NCBI GenBank assembly: GCA_900316495.1
Contig: ONDC01000033.1
Coordinates: 1 to 44,068, forward strand
Length of the DNA: 44,068 nucleotides
Origin: an uncultured Eubacteriales bacterium
Lineage (GTDB): Bacteria > Bacillota > Clostridia > Oscillospirales > Acutalibacteraceae
Direction of reading: 5' to 3'
Made by a program: the position numbers and the translations under genes. Positions 7,706-15,756 of this stretch are shown here, piece after piece. The notes under the pieces are model-generated. The model saw only the letters and a list, made by a program, of their open reading frames with translations. It made no database searches and was not told the origin of the DNA. How positions within the stretch are numbered: the stretch's first letter is position 1; every line of letters starts with the position of its first letter.

Positions 7706-8626
7706 ATGAATACTACCGAGCTGAAGCAGGCAATTCTGCAGGCGAAAAAGGACACCGGCACGCTGATCCTCGCCCACACCTATCAGGCGCCGGATATTAT
7801 CGACATTGCCGACATTTCGGGCGACAGCTTCGCCCTTTCCAAGGCGGCTGCCGGCATGCCGGAGGTCAGGCGCGTGCTGCTCTGCGGCGTGCGCTTCATG
7901 GCGGACACCGTGAAGATTCTTTCTCCCGAGAAGGAGGTCGTTCTCTCCCACAAAAAGGCCACCTGCCCCATGGCGGAGCAGATTGCGCCCGAACGCGTGA
8001 GAGCGTTCCGCCAGGAGCATCCCGACGTGTGCGTCTGCGCCTACATCAACACCTCCACCGAGCTGAAGGCGGAGTGCGACGTGTGTGTGACCTCCTCTAC
8101 CGCCGTGAAGATTGTTTCCTCTCTCCCCTCCGAAAAGGTTCTTTTCATCCCCGATCAGAATTTAGGAGGATATGTGGCACAATTCGTGCCGGAAAAGGAA
8201 ATCATCCTCTGGGACGGCTGCTGCCCGACGCATCACAGCGTATCGGTCAAGGACGTGCAGGAGGCAAAGGCCAAGCACCCCGGCGCGAAAATCGCCGTTC
8301 ATCCCGAATGCCGCAGGGAGGTCGTGGAGCTGTGTGACTTCATCGGCTCCACCTCCGAGATCATCAGCTACTGCAAGCGTGTCAGCGATGACGTGATCAT
8401 CGCCACCGAGCGCGGCGTCTGCGAAAAGTTGGCGCGGGATTATCCCGAACGCGGCTTCTTCCAGCTTGCCCCGGGCAAGCTCACCTGCCCCAACATGAAG
8501 ATGACAACCCTCCAGAACGTCTACGACGCGCTGCTCGGCAATTTCGGCGACGTGATCGAGATCGAGGAGTCGCTTCGTCTCAGAGCCAAGCGCAGCATTG
8601 ACAATATGCTGAAATACGGCGGTTAA
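7706..8626 (+). CDS. nadA: Quinolinate synthase A
   Basis: 306 residues from ATG 7706 (GAAAGGA upstream). A radical-free 4Fe-4S enzyme that condenses iminoaspartate with dihydroxyacetone phosphate to quinolinate, the second step of de novo NAD synthesis. Visible landmarks are LILAHTYQAPDIID, GDSFALSK, CGVRFMADT, VTSSTAVKI, FIPDQNLGGYVA, HPECRREV and the C-terminal ERGVCEKL. The three cluster cysteines should be those in CGVRFMADT, HPECR and the C-terminal LTCPNMK. This is the short NadA form found with NadB. It is the first gene of nadA-nadB-nadC-regulator, 34 nt before nadB. Confidence 0.97.
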   Translation: MNTTELKQAILQAKKDTGTLILAHTYQAPDIIDIADISGDSFALSKAAAGMPEVRRVLLCGVRFMADTVKILSPEKEVVLSHKKATCPMAEQIAPERVRAFRQEHPDVCVCAYINTSTELKAECDVCVTSSTAVKIVSSLPSEKVLFIPDQNLGGYVAQFVPEKEIILWDGCCPTHHSVSVKDVQEAKAKHPGAKIAVHPECRREVVELCDFIGSTSEIISYCKRVSDDVIIATERGVCEKLARDYPERGFFQLAPGKLTCPNMKMTTLQNVYDALLGNFGDVIEIEESLRLRAKRSIDNMLKYGG

Positions 8627-8660
8627 TCAATATCTTACTGCAAGGAATGGCGATTCTCAA

Positions 8661-10139
8661 ATGAAAGACAATTATGATGTAATTATAGTCGGCTCCGGCG
8701 TTTCCGGTCTGTACGCCGCGCTGCAGTTCGGCAATGAGATCAGCGTGCTGGTGATCAGCAAACGGGAGCTGTCACTTTCCAACAGCTCTCTCGCGCAGGG
8801 CGGCGTGGCCGCCGTTCTGGACAAGGACAACGACAACTACAAGCTGCACATCGCCGATACCCTAATCGCCGGCGGCTACAAGAACGACCTCTCCGCGCTC
8901 GAGGTGCTGGTCACAGAGGGTCCCTCCGACGTGCTGCGGCTGCGGGAGTTAGGCGTTCAGTTCGACAGCGACAGCCAAGGCAATCTCTCCATGACCCTTG
9001 AGGGCGGACACAGCCGCCACAGGATCGCCCACCACAAGGATTCCACCGGCCGAGAGATCGTCCGTCAGCTTTTAGAGCTGGTGGCAGCCAAGCCGAACGT
9101 CGAGCTTCTGGAAAACACCATGCTCTGCTCGCTGCAAAAGGACAGCGGCGGCGGCTTCTGGCTGGGTATCATGACCGACGACAAGATCAAGCCGGTCTTT
9201 GCCCCCTACGTAATCCTGGGCACCGGCGGCATCGGCAGGGTGTTCAAGTACACCACCAATTCCGCGATCGCCACCGGCGACGGCATCACGATGGCTTACA
9301 ACCTGGGCGCGAAGATCAGGAACCTCTCCTACATTCAGTTCCACCCGACAGGCTTTGCGCCGCAGGACGACTCGCACGAGCGCTTCCTCATTTCCGAAGC
9401 GGTCAGGGGCGAGGGCGCCTTCCTCCGGAACGCTAACGGCGACAGATTTGTCAAAAACTACGACGAGCGCGGCGAGCTTGCCCCCCGCGACGTGGTCTCC
9501 CGCATCATTATCCAGGAGGGCAGACGGCTCGGCAGCGACAAATTCTATCTCGACATTACCCACAAGGATCCCGATTTCATCCGGAACCGGTTCCCGATGA
9601 TTTACGAAAAATGCCTGGAAGAGGGCATTGACATGACCAAGGACTGGATTCCGATCTATCCGACGCAGCATTATCTGATGGGCGGTATCAACGTCGATAC
9701 CAAGGCGAGAACCAACATTCCGGGGCTTTACGCGGTCGGCGAATGCTCTCACACCGGCATTCACGGAAAGAACCGTCTCGCGAGCAATTCGCTGCTTGAA
9801 GCGCTGGTCTTTTCCAGACGCGCCGCCGACGACATCATCCTCAATGTCCGCGTGAACGGCTGCGCCAAACCAAAGGATGAGCCGGAGATGCCCTCCGGAG
9901 AAGGCCGACCGCTCCGCAAGGGTATCCGCACGACGATCCGCAACATTCTGCAGGAGGCGCACTTTGTCACACTTGATACCAAAAAGGCAATGGAATCCAT
10001 GCCGGTCATCGAGGGGCTTCTTGCCGAGGTCTACGCGGATGATCTGGCGATGAGCAAGGATCTCATTGAAGCCCGCAGCGCGGTGACGGTCGCCTACATC
10101 GTCCTCAACGAGGATATTGAGAACGCTAAAAACAATTGA
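8661..10139 (+). CDS. nadB: L-aspartate oxidase
   Basis: 492 residues. An FAD flavoprotein that oxidises L-aspartate to iminoaspartate for NadA. The N-terminal Rossmann motif GSGVSGLYAALQF is at residues 11-23, followed by SNSSLAQGGVAAVL, the substrate-loop GGHSRHRIAHHKDSTGREI, HPTGFAP, ERGELAPRDVVSR and the second FAD motif GLYAVGECSHTGIHGKNRLA SN. These are typical of the succinate dehydrogenase/fumarate reductase flavoprotein family, and the HHKD-TGREI plus genomic context separate it from fumarate reductase. The C-terminal helical part is shorter than in E. coli NadB. An AAGGAA precedes the start. Next gene nadC starts 19 nt after the stop. Confidence 0.96.
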   Translation: MKDNYDVIIVGSGVSGLYAALQFGNEISVLVISKRELSLSNSSLAQGGVAAVLDKDNDNYKLHIADTLIAGGYKNDLSALEVLVTEGPSDVLRLRELGVQFDSDSQGNLSMTLEGGHSRHRIAHHKDSTGREIVRQLLELVAAKPNVELLENTMLCSLQKDSGGGFWLGIMTDDKIKPVFAPYVILGTGGIGRVFKYTTNSAIATGDGITMAYNLGAKIRNLSYIQFHPTGFAPQDDSHERFLISEAVRGEGAFLRNANGDRFVKNYDERGELAPRDVVSRIIIQEGRRLGSDKFYLDITHKDPDFIRNRFPMIYEKCLEEGIDMTKDWIPIYPTQHYLMGGINVDTKARTNIPGLYAVGECSHTGIHGKNRLASNSLLEALVFSRRAADDIILNVRVNGCAKPKDEPEMPSGEGRPLRKGIRTTIRNILQEAHFVTLDTKKAMESMPVIEGLLAEVYADDLAMSKDLIEARSAVTVAYIVLNEDIENAKNN

Positions 10140-10158
10140 CGGGAGATGTAATTCTGTA

Positions 10159-10992
10159 ATGGTACTGGATTTTTATCTGGATGATTTAATCAGGAACGCC
10201 CTCAAGGAGGACATCAATTATATCGACACCACCGCCGATCTGGTCATTCCGGAGGATCAGCGCGGTCAGGCGTATTTCGTGTCGAAGGCGTCGGGCGTGC
10301 TCTGCGGCATTGACGCGGCGATGAGGGTCTTCCGGCTGCTGGACGACAGCTTTGCATGCACGGTTCACTTCCATGACGGCGACAGACTCAGCAAGGGCGA
10401 CGTCATCTGCGAATTCAGCGGCAACATGCGCCGCCTGCTCAAGGGCGAACGCACCGCGCTGAATCTCATTCAGCACATGTCCGGCATCGCCACCGAGACG
10501 GCGCGCTGTGTGGAGATCGTCAAGGGTACCAACGCCGCCATCACCGACACCCGCAAGACGCTTCCGGGACTCCGCGCCATACAGAAGTACGCGGTCACGG
10601 TCGGCGGAGGCAAAAACCACCGCTTCAATCTCAGCGACGGCGCTATGCTGAAGGACAACCACATCGACGCGTGCGGCGGCATTGCGGGCGCAGTCGGTAC
10701 CCTGCGCATTAAGCTGGGACATATGGTCAAAATCGAGGTGGAAACCCGCAACCTTGACGAGGTGCGTCAGGCGCTCGACTCCGGCGCGGACATCATCATG
10801 CTTGACAACATGGATTGCGCCACCATGAAAAAGGCGGTGGAGCTTGTCGGCGGAAGGGCACTCCTTGAGGCCTCCGGCGGTATCACCCACGACAACCTCC
10901 GCGAGGTCGCCGAAACGGGCGTTGACATTATCTCCATCGGCGCTCTCACCCACTCTGTTCAGGCGTTTGACATTTCCATGAGAATTTCATAA
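10159..10992 (+). CDS. nadC: Nicotinate-nucleotide pyrophosphorylase (carboxylating)
   Basis: 277 residues from ATG 10159, behind GGGAG and after the nadB stop; a longer frame from 10117 would overlap nadB and carries no family residues. It turns quinolinate and PRPP into nicotinate mononucleotide with release of CO2. Landmarks are EDINYIDTTAD at the N-terminus, ERTALNLIQHMSGIAT, TRKTLPGLRAIQKYAV, GGGKNHRFNLSDGAMLKDNH, KIEVETRNLDE, IIMLDNMD and EASGGITHDN, which supply the quinolinate-binding Arg/Lys/His set and the phosphate loop. It completes the de novo NAD block with nadA and nadB. Confidence 0.97.
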   Translation: MVLDFYLDDLIRNALKEDINYIDTTADLVIPEDQRGQAYFVSKASGVLCGIDAAMRVFRLLDDSFACTVHFHDGDRLSKGDVICEFSGNMRRLLKGERTALNLIQHMSGIATETARCVEIVKGTNAAITDTRKTLPGLRAIQKYAVTVGGGKNHRFNLSDGAMLKDNHIDACGGIAGAVGTLRIKLGHMVKIEVETRNLDEVRQALDSGADIIMLDNMDCATMKKAVELVGGRALLEASGGITHDNLREVAETGVDIISIGALTHSVQAFDISMRIS

Positions 10993-11013
10993 AGAGTGCG
11001 GAGTGTGGAATTG

Positions 11014-11700
11014 GTGAAAAATTCAAAATCCGATGAAAAAAAGCAGGAAGCGGCGTTTATCGGAGCGCGTCTGAAGGAAGTGCGCAGGAGCGCCGGGTTT
11101 TCCCTGCAGGAGGTCGCCGACAGACTGAACCGCGATTACGGCGCGAACGTCAACAAGGGCATGATCTCCAAGTACGAAAACGGCGTCCACGAGCCTTCCG
11201 CGGGGACGATTCACTGTCTCTCCCTTATTTTCGGCGTTTCCGCCGATTACCTGATGTGCAGAAGCGACAATCCGCATGAGTCCGACGCCTCCGGCGGAGC
11301 CTCTGAGACGGGAACCAAGATCAGGATTTACTCCCGCTACAATCCCGCAGACGGGGGCGAGACGGAACAAGGCTCGGTGGAATTCATTCCCTCCAGCTGG
11401 CTTGTGGGCGGACACGAATTCTTCGGGCTGCGGATTACCGGCAGCGAGCTTGCCCCGCGGTATTACGAGGGGGACGTGGTGATCTTCGAGCGGAGAAGCA
11501 AGGCGCCAAATGACCGGATCGCCCTGATCAGTATGGGCGGCGGCGACGCGTTTCTCTGTCATATCGTCCGAAAGCGCAACGGCAAGGCGATCATTCCCCT
11601 CGACCGGAGAAGGAAGGAAGCGTTTTATACCACCGGACAGCTTGAGGAATCCGGCGTTCATATCATCGGCGTCGCCATTCAGGTGCGACGGATGGAATAG
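11014..11700 (+). CDS. XRE-family regulator with degenerate S24/LexA-like C-terminal domain
   Basis: About 228 residues from GTG 11014, which has GCGGAG ten nt upstream; GTG 10996 or 11005 are alternatives. Residues 10-75 form a Cro/cI helix-turn-helix (ARLKEVRRSAGFSLQEVADRL...KGMISKYENGVHEPSAGTI). The C-terminal half resembles the LexA/S24 peptidase fold: FFGLRITGSELAPRYYEGDVVIF. By hand alignment, the GDSM motif with the nucleophile Ser reads GSEL, and no Lys is clear at the general-base position (LCHIVRK). It probably cannot self-cleave and may instead sense a ligand or dimerise. It follows nadC by about 20 nt with no terminator between, so it is likely co-transcribed and is a candidate nad regulator. 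Confidence 0.85.
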   Translation: MKNSKSDEKKQEAAFIGARLKEVRRSAGFSLQEVADRLNRDYGANVNKGMISKYENGVHEPSAGTIHCLSLIFGVSADYLMCRSDNPHESDASGGASETGTKIRIYSRYNPADGGETEQGSVEFIPSSWLVGGHEFFGLRITGSELAPRYYEGDVVIFERRSKAPNDRIALISMGGGDAFLCHIVRKRNGKAIIPLDRRRKEAFYTTGQLEESGVHIIGVAIQVRRME

Positions 11701-11710
11701 GTATAATTTA

Positions 11711-11745
11711 AAATACCCCGCAGGCAGTCCGCTTGCGGGGTATTT
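11711..11745. terminator. Bidirectional terminator between the nad operon and thrH
   Basis: AAATACCCCGCAGGC pairs with GCTTGCGGGGTATTT around AGTCC. The flanks are T-rich in both directions, more strongly on the minus strand. Confidence 0.85.
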
Positions 11746-11753
11746 ACGATAGG

Positions 11754-12356
11754 CTACGCCATGACCGCCTTGATCGCGTCAAGAAGGTCGGCATAGCTTT
11801 CATACGCGGGAACGTCGGGGTTGTCGGCGATGATCTTCTCCGTGCTGCGGAAGAGGAATCCCGCCTTGCTTGCCCTGATCATGCCGAGATCGTTGTAGCT
11901 GTCGCCGCTGGCAATCGTGTCATAGCCGATCGACTGCAGGGCGCGCACGGTGGAATACTTGGAATTCTCCACGCGCATTTTAAAGCCTGTGACCTCGCCG
12001 GCCTCCGAAACCTCAAGCGTATTGCAGAAGATGGTCGGCCATCCTAACTTCTTCATCAGAGGGGTGGCAAACTGGGTGAAGGTGTCGCTGATGATGATCA
12101 CCTGCGTGAGCGAGCGCAGCTCGTCAAGGAATTCCCTGGCGCCCTCCATCGGCTCGATGGTGGCGATCACGTCCTGAATTTCCTTGAGTCCCAGGCCGCG
12201 TTCCTTGAGAATGGCGATTCTGTAGGCCATCAGCTTATCGTAATCCGGCTCGTCGCGCGTGGTCTTTTTCAGCTCCGGAATGCCGGTAGCTTCGGCAAAG
12301 GCGATCCAGATCTCGGGCACAAGAACGCCCTCCAGATCAAGGCATGTGATGTACAT
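11754..12356 (-). CDS. thrH: ThrH-type phosphoserine phosphatase / homoserine phosphotransferase
   Basis: 200 residues from ATG 12356, chosen over the longer frame at 12392 because AAAGGAAG precedes it and the family begins MYITCLDLEGVLVPEIW. HAD superfamily: motif I DLEGVLVPE with nucleophile Asp7, motif II ISDTFTQF, and motif IV SGDSYNDLGM. Known ThrH proteins hydrolyse phosphoserine and move phosphate from phosphoserine to homoserine, linking Ser and Thr synthesis; that is family knowledge. The gene has its own promoter (12398-12426) and shares a bidirectional terminator with the nad operon. No other amino-acid gene adjoins it. Confidence 0.9.
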   Translation of the reverse strand: MYITCLDLEGVLVPEIWIAFAEATGIPELKKTTRDEPDYDKLMAYRIAILKERGLGLKEIQDVIATIEPMEGAREFLDELRSLTQVIIISDTFTQFATPLMKKLGWPTIFCNTLEVSEAGEVTGFKMRVENSKYSTVRALQSIGYDTIASGDSYNDLGMIRASKAGFLFRSTEKIIADNPDVPAYESYADLLDAIKAVMA

Positions 12357-12397
12357 AGTTCTTCTTCCTTTCGGAAATTTCAAATTTTTCAAGTGCT

Positions 12398-12426
12398 ATT
12401 ATAGCATCCGACTCCTGTTTTGTCAA
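12398..12426 (-). promoter_or_regulatory. thrH promoter
   Basis: Minus-strand TTGACA (12426-12421), 17-bp spacer, TATAAT (12403-12398): an exact sigma-A consensus. Confidence 0.85.
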
Positions 12427-12428
12427 TG

Positions 12429-12472
12429 AAAAATCCCTCTTTGGATAGATAAGATATACAAAGAGGGATTTT
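12429..12472 (-). terminator. Terminator of the 12520-14308 operon
   Basis: Arms AAAATCCCTCTTTG (12430-12443) and CAAAGAGGGATTTT (12459-12472), 15-nt loop, T-run on the minus strand. The T-run abuts the thrH -35 box. Confidence 0.8.
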
Positions 12473-12519
12473 AATTTTTGTTTATTTTTCCGCATCAGAG
12501 AGGTAATGCCACATGACGC

Positions 12520-13143
12520 TCAGTCATCCATCATCTCATAGATTTCCTCATAATCGGTAAAATCATAGATCGTCGCGCCGTCATCTGTCCGATTGAAGAC
12601 CCTGCCGTCCCTCAGACTGATCGACGGACTCCACACAAGCTCGTTCTCCTCGCTGTCCGTGATCACAATCTGAGCATCGCTGAAAAGATCACCGTAATTG
12701 CATTGAAGCACAAACGGATTCCCCTCCGTGCTGGAGTAAAACGGTTTCTCGGCTCTCTGGGTCGTGAACATGGTTTCATCCAGCTCCATAAGATACACAT
12801 CAACCCGGGCTTGGGGGTCAGCGGGAATGATCAGATAGATTTCTGTTCCCATGGGCGTCGCCACAATGTTTGAATCGGGTATTTTCTTTAAAAAGGGAAA
12901 CCGTTCAAGGCTGCCCGTGCTTTTGAAGATCCCGTCGTAGTACGCACGGTTTTTCTCCCTGCCGGAGAATTCTTCATACGGATAGTTGAAGTAATACACG
13001 CCGCACATGCAATCCTCTTCCTGCAGCACCTCGCGTTCTGGCACCTCGGGATTCCAATGATCGCCGTCATTCTTACCGCAGGCACTCATTGCGGCAACAA
13101 GGCAGAACGCCAACAATACTGAAAGCAGCTTTTTCCTCATCAT
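12520..13143 (-). CDS. Hypothetical lipoprotein
   Basis: 207 residues. The start has GAGGTG upstream; ATGATG allows either of two adjacent starts. A typical lipoprotein signal runs MMRKKLLSVLLAFCLVAAM and ends at the lipobox AMSAC with Cys near residue 23. The mature part is acidic and Tyr/Asp-rich, with two more Cys in EEDCMCGVYYF, a mid-section of predicted beta strands (GTEIYLIIPA, VDVYLMELDE) and an acidic tail EEIYEMMDD. No family was recognised. It follows the repeat-containing membrane protein at 13220-14308 by 76 nt on the same strand and ends before a strong terminator, so the two are probably one transcript. Confidence 0.8.
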   Translation of the reverse strand: MMRKKLLSVLLAFCLVAAMSACGKNDGDHWNPEVPEREVLQEEDCMCGVYYFNYPYEEFSGREKNRAYYDGIFKSTGSLERFPFLKKIPDSNIVATPMGTEIYLIIPADPQARVDVYLMELDETMFTTQRAEKPFYSSTEGNPFVLQCNYGDLFSDAQIVITDSEENELVWSPSISLRDGRVFNRTDDGATIYDFTDYEEIYEMMDD

Positions 13144-13219
13144 AAAGTCACCTCATTAAGACAATTACAGCGCCGAACCGAACATTGGAAAGGCGGCTGC
13201 AATGGTGCAAAGGAATTCA

Positions 13220-14308
13220 TCAGAAATGCACTTGCAGCTGAATCGTCATCCAGATGAAGGCGACAATCGAAAGAACAGCGAAAAGAAGCGATACCCATGC
13301 AGAAATAGATTTCGGATAGCTCTTGATCGCTGCGCCGGAGATTACAATCGGGATAATCAGAAAATACCAGGAAAAAACCCATTTTTCAAAGAGGAACGCC
13401 AGAGCAAACAGCAACACCCACATCAGGATCACCACGCCGATTGATATGAACGCGGACTTGCGGGCGGATCTGATGCCAACCGATTTGAGATCGTCGGTCA
13501 CGATAGTCGTCGGAGCGTAATTAAATGATGCTGCTGTCGAAACAGGCGTAGCGGCAGGCTGATCGGCTGCTGTTGAAACCGACTCGGCAACCGGCTGAAC
13601 GGGCGTGGCAACCGGCTGAACGGGCGTGGCAACCGGCTGAACGGGCGTGGCAACCGGCTGAACGGGTGTGGCAACCGGCTGAACGGGTGTGGCAACCGGC
13701 TGAACGGGTGTGGCAACCGGCTGAACGGGTGTGGCAACTGGCTGAACGGGTGTCGAATACGTAGGCGAAAGGACAGGCTGCGACGTATAAACGGTATTCT
13801 GTAGCTGCTGACCGACCGGAACAAGCTTCTTACCCTTGCGCGCGCCGACAATAATCAGCACGATGCCGATAATCAGGAAAAATGCAAAAAACACATACGC
13901 GGGAGCGATGGCTTCGGAATCCTTAAAGTCTGTCGCCGCGTCGCCAATAAAGAGCAGCAGCTCCAAAAGACCGTTTAGCACGGTGAGGATAATGCCGAAC
14001 ACAAGAGCGGCAATCTGTCCGCCGGAACGCTTCGCGACCATAACAGGCGCATAGGAGGGCGTGGCGGCAGGCGCATAGCCATAGCTTTGCGGCATTGTCT
14101 GAGGCATGTAAGGCATTTGCTGCGCGGCGGGAGCCTGCGGGAATTGCTGGACGGTGGTTGCCGCCACGGGCGTGGGCTGCGGAACCGGCTGCGGTGCCTC
14201 CGCTGCGGTCGGGACGTCTTCCAGCTTGGGAAGCTCCACGGTCGGCAGCTCCTGAATCGTGTCGAGCGAAGGGACTTCAATGTTTTCGTGATTCTGATTG
14301 TTTTCCAT
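13220..14308 (-). CDS. Multi-pass membrane protein with TPVQPVA heptapeptide repeats
   Basis: 362 residues from ATG 14308 (AAAGGAAG eight nt upstream); the longer frame to 14374 has no ribosome site. Order: acidic and Pro/Gln/Ala-rich N-terminal arm (about 1-85), two helices (SGGQIAALVFGIILTVLNG and YVFFAFFLIIGIVLIIVGA), a linker holding eight TPVQPVA heptads, a Ser/Thr/Ala stretch, then about three more helices ending QLQVHF. Pro/Val/Gln linkers of this type usually span or tether to the wall, but the side of the membrane is not certain. No family was recognised. It leads a two-gene operon with the downstream lipoprotein and has its own sigma-A promoter at 14386-14414. Confidence 0.8.
   Translation of the reverse strand: MENNQNHENIEVPSLDTIQELPTVELPKLEDVPTAAEAPQPVPQPTPVAATTVQQFPQAPAAQQMPYMPQTMPQSYGYAPAATPSYAPVMVAKRSGGQIAALVFGIILTVLNGLLELLLFIGDAATDFKDSEAIAPAYVFFAFFLIIGIVLIIVGARKGKKLVPVGQQLQNTVYTSQPVLSPTYSTPVQPVATPVQPVATPVQPVATPVQPVATPVQPVATPVQPVATPVQPVATPVQPVAESVSTAADQPAATPVSTAASFNYAPTTIVTDDLKSVGIRSARKSAFISIGVVILMWVLLFALAFLFEKWVFSWYFLIIPIVISGAAIKSYPKSISAWVSLLFAVLSIVAFIWMTIQLQVHF
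13589..13756 (-). repeat. Eight 21-bp in-frame tandem repeats (VNTR)
   Basis: Period 21 bp, eight units, each encoding TPVQPVA; the last unit diverges at its end. On the plus strand the first three units carry GGGCGTG and the next five GGGTGTG at the same place, with one further C-to-T change at 13739. The near-identity points to recent slippage or unequal exchange. Confidence 0.95.
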
Positions 14309-14385
14309 TGACTGACTTCCTTTCCATAATGCATGCCAAAAATAATTGAATTCACAATTAATTATTGGACACAAAATACATTTAT

Positions 14386-14414
14386 ATCATAAATCAAAAA
14401 ACCGATTTTGTCAA
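14386..14414 (-). promoter_or_regulatory. Promoter of the 14308/13143 operon
   Basis: Minus-strand TTGACA (14414-14409), 17-bp spacer, TATGAT (14391-14386). Confidence 0.75.
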
Positions 14415-14512
14415 TAGAAAATGTGAGTCAGTCCGATGGCGGTGCAGATCTGAAAAAAAAACAAAAAAAGAATAAATTTATAAATTGATAAAAAATAAGT
14501 CACTAATAGCTA

Positions 14513-14541
14513 TTGCAATAAATGCGGATTTGCGCTACAAT
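14513..14541 (+). promoter_or_regulatory. Promoter of the cysteine desulfurase-thiI operon
   Basis: TTGCAA (14513-14518), 17-bp spacer, TACAAT (14536-14541). RNA should start near 14548, only 15 nt before the ATG at 14563, which supports the TTG at 14584 as start. Confidence 0.7.
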
Positions 14542-14583
14542 ATAAAGGTATATTTGTAATTCATGAAGGAGTGTTTCTTTTCG

Positions 14584-15738
14584 TTGCAGGAACCAATAGA
14601 AATATATCTGGACAACAGCGCCACGACAAAGCCCTGTCCGGAGTCGGTCGCCGCAGCCAATGAAATGATGCTGCGCTTCTGGGGCAATCCCAGTTCCACC
14701 CACGCAAAGGGCAATGAAGCGGCTATGAAAATCAAGGAAGCAAGGCGCGCCATCGCTTCGGCGGTGTCGGCGTCTCCTGAGGAAATCTTCTTCACGTCAG
14801 GCGGCACCGAAGCCAACAACATCGCGGTATTCGGCGCGGCGGCAAAAAACAGGCGAATCGGCAAGCGCATTGTCACCTCCGCTATTGAGCATTCATCGGT
14901 GCTTGACAGCGTGAGCGAGCTGGAAAAGCAGGGCTTCGAGGTGATCCGCGTTCCCGTCGATTCTCACGGCAGCCTTTCGCCCGAAGCCGTCGAAAAGGCC
15001 ATCAATGCCGACACGATTCTCGTCACCATGATGCTGGTCAACAATGAGGTGGGAAGCATCCTACCCGTGGAAGCCGCGATAAGAGCTGCCAGACGGAACG
15101 CGCCGAAGGCCATCCTGCATTGCGACTGTGTGCAGGCATTCGGCAAGCTGCCGATCAGCGTCAAAAAGCTCGGCGCGGACATGATCACCCTGTCGGCACA
15201 TAAAATTCACGCGATCAAGGGCGTCGGCGCGCTGTACAAGCGCAAGGGGCTGACCCTTCCCTCCCTCACTCACGGCGGGCATCAGGAGGAGTCCTTCCGC
15301 CCCGGCACCGAAGCGGCTCCGCTGATTGCCGCCTTCGGCGCGGCGACAGCCATTGCCTGCGAACGGGAGGGGCTGAACGCCCGTTATGAAAGGATCCGAC
15401 AGCTGAGAGATTACGCGGTGGACAGGTTAAGGCAGCTTGAAGGCATTGTCATCAACAGCCCCGAAAACGCACTTCCCTACATCGTTAATTTCAGCACGTG
15501 CCGCGTAAAGGCGGAGACCATGCTGAATTATCTCTCGGAACGGGGCATCTACGTCTCGGGCGGCTCCGCCTGCGCCAAGGGAGAACCGAGCCATGTCATC
15601 AAGGCACTGCGGCTCCCGCGCGACGCGGCGGACAGCGCGATCCGCGTCAGCTTCTGCGGCAGCAGCACGGCGGAGGAAGTCGACGCGCTGATCCACGCCG
15701 TCTCGGACGGTCTCGGCAGACTGGCGCACTTTAATTAG
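14584..15738 (+). CDS. Cysteine desulfurase (NifS/IscS family), ThiI partner
   Basis: 384 residues from TTG 14584, which has AAGGAG 12 nt upstream; the ATG at 14563 has no ribosome site. A PLP enzyme that takes sulfur from cysteine as an enzyme persulfide. Landmarks: EIYLDNSATTKP, NPSSTHAKG, TSGGTEANN, HCDCVQAFGKLPI, LSAHKIHAIKGVGALY with the PLP Lys, and the loop SGGSACAKGEPSH with the catalytic Cys. Directly followed by thiI (18 nt), the arrangement seen for dedicated desulfurases such as Bacillus NifZ that feed tRNA 4-thiouridine synthesis. General Fe-S work cannot be excluded. The operon continues with pncC, a sortase, a MoCF-like gene and a miniprotein. Confidence 0.93.
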   Translation: MQEPIEIYLDNSATTKPCPESVAAANEMMLRFWGNPSSTHAKGNEAAMKIKEARRAIASAVSASPEEIFFTSGGTEANNIAVFGAAAKNRRIGKRIVTSAIEHSSVLDSVSELEKQGFEVIRVPVDSHGSLSPEAVEKAINADTILVTMMLVNNEVGSILPVEAAIRAARRNAPKAILHCDCVQAFGKLPISVKKLGADMITLSAHKIHAIKGVGALYKRKGLTLPSLTHGGHQEESFRPGTEAAPLIAAFGAATAIACEREGLNARYERIRQLRDYAVDRLRQLEGIVINSPENALPYIVNFSTCRVKAETMLNYLSERGIYVSGGSACAKGEPSHVIKALRLPRDAADSAIRVSFCGSSTAEEVDALIHAVSDGLGRLAHFN

Positions 15739-15756
15739 GGTATGGGAGGATTTTCT

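Noticed and set aside
13589-13756. Regular repeats resembling a CRISPR array
   Set aside because: The period is 21 bp with no spacers, and it is in frame as TPVQPVA heptads inside a gene; no cas gene is near.
14584-15738. Phosphorothioation (Dnd) desulfurase
   Set aside because: No dnd genes are nearby and the direct partner is thiI.
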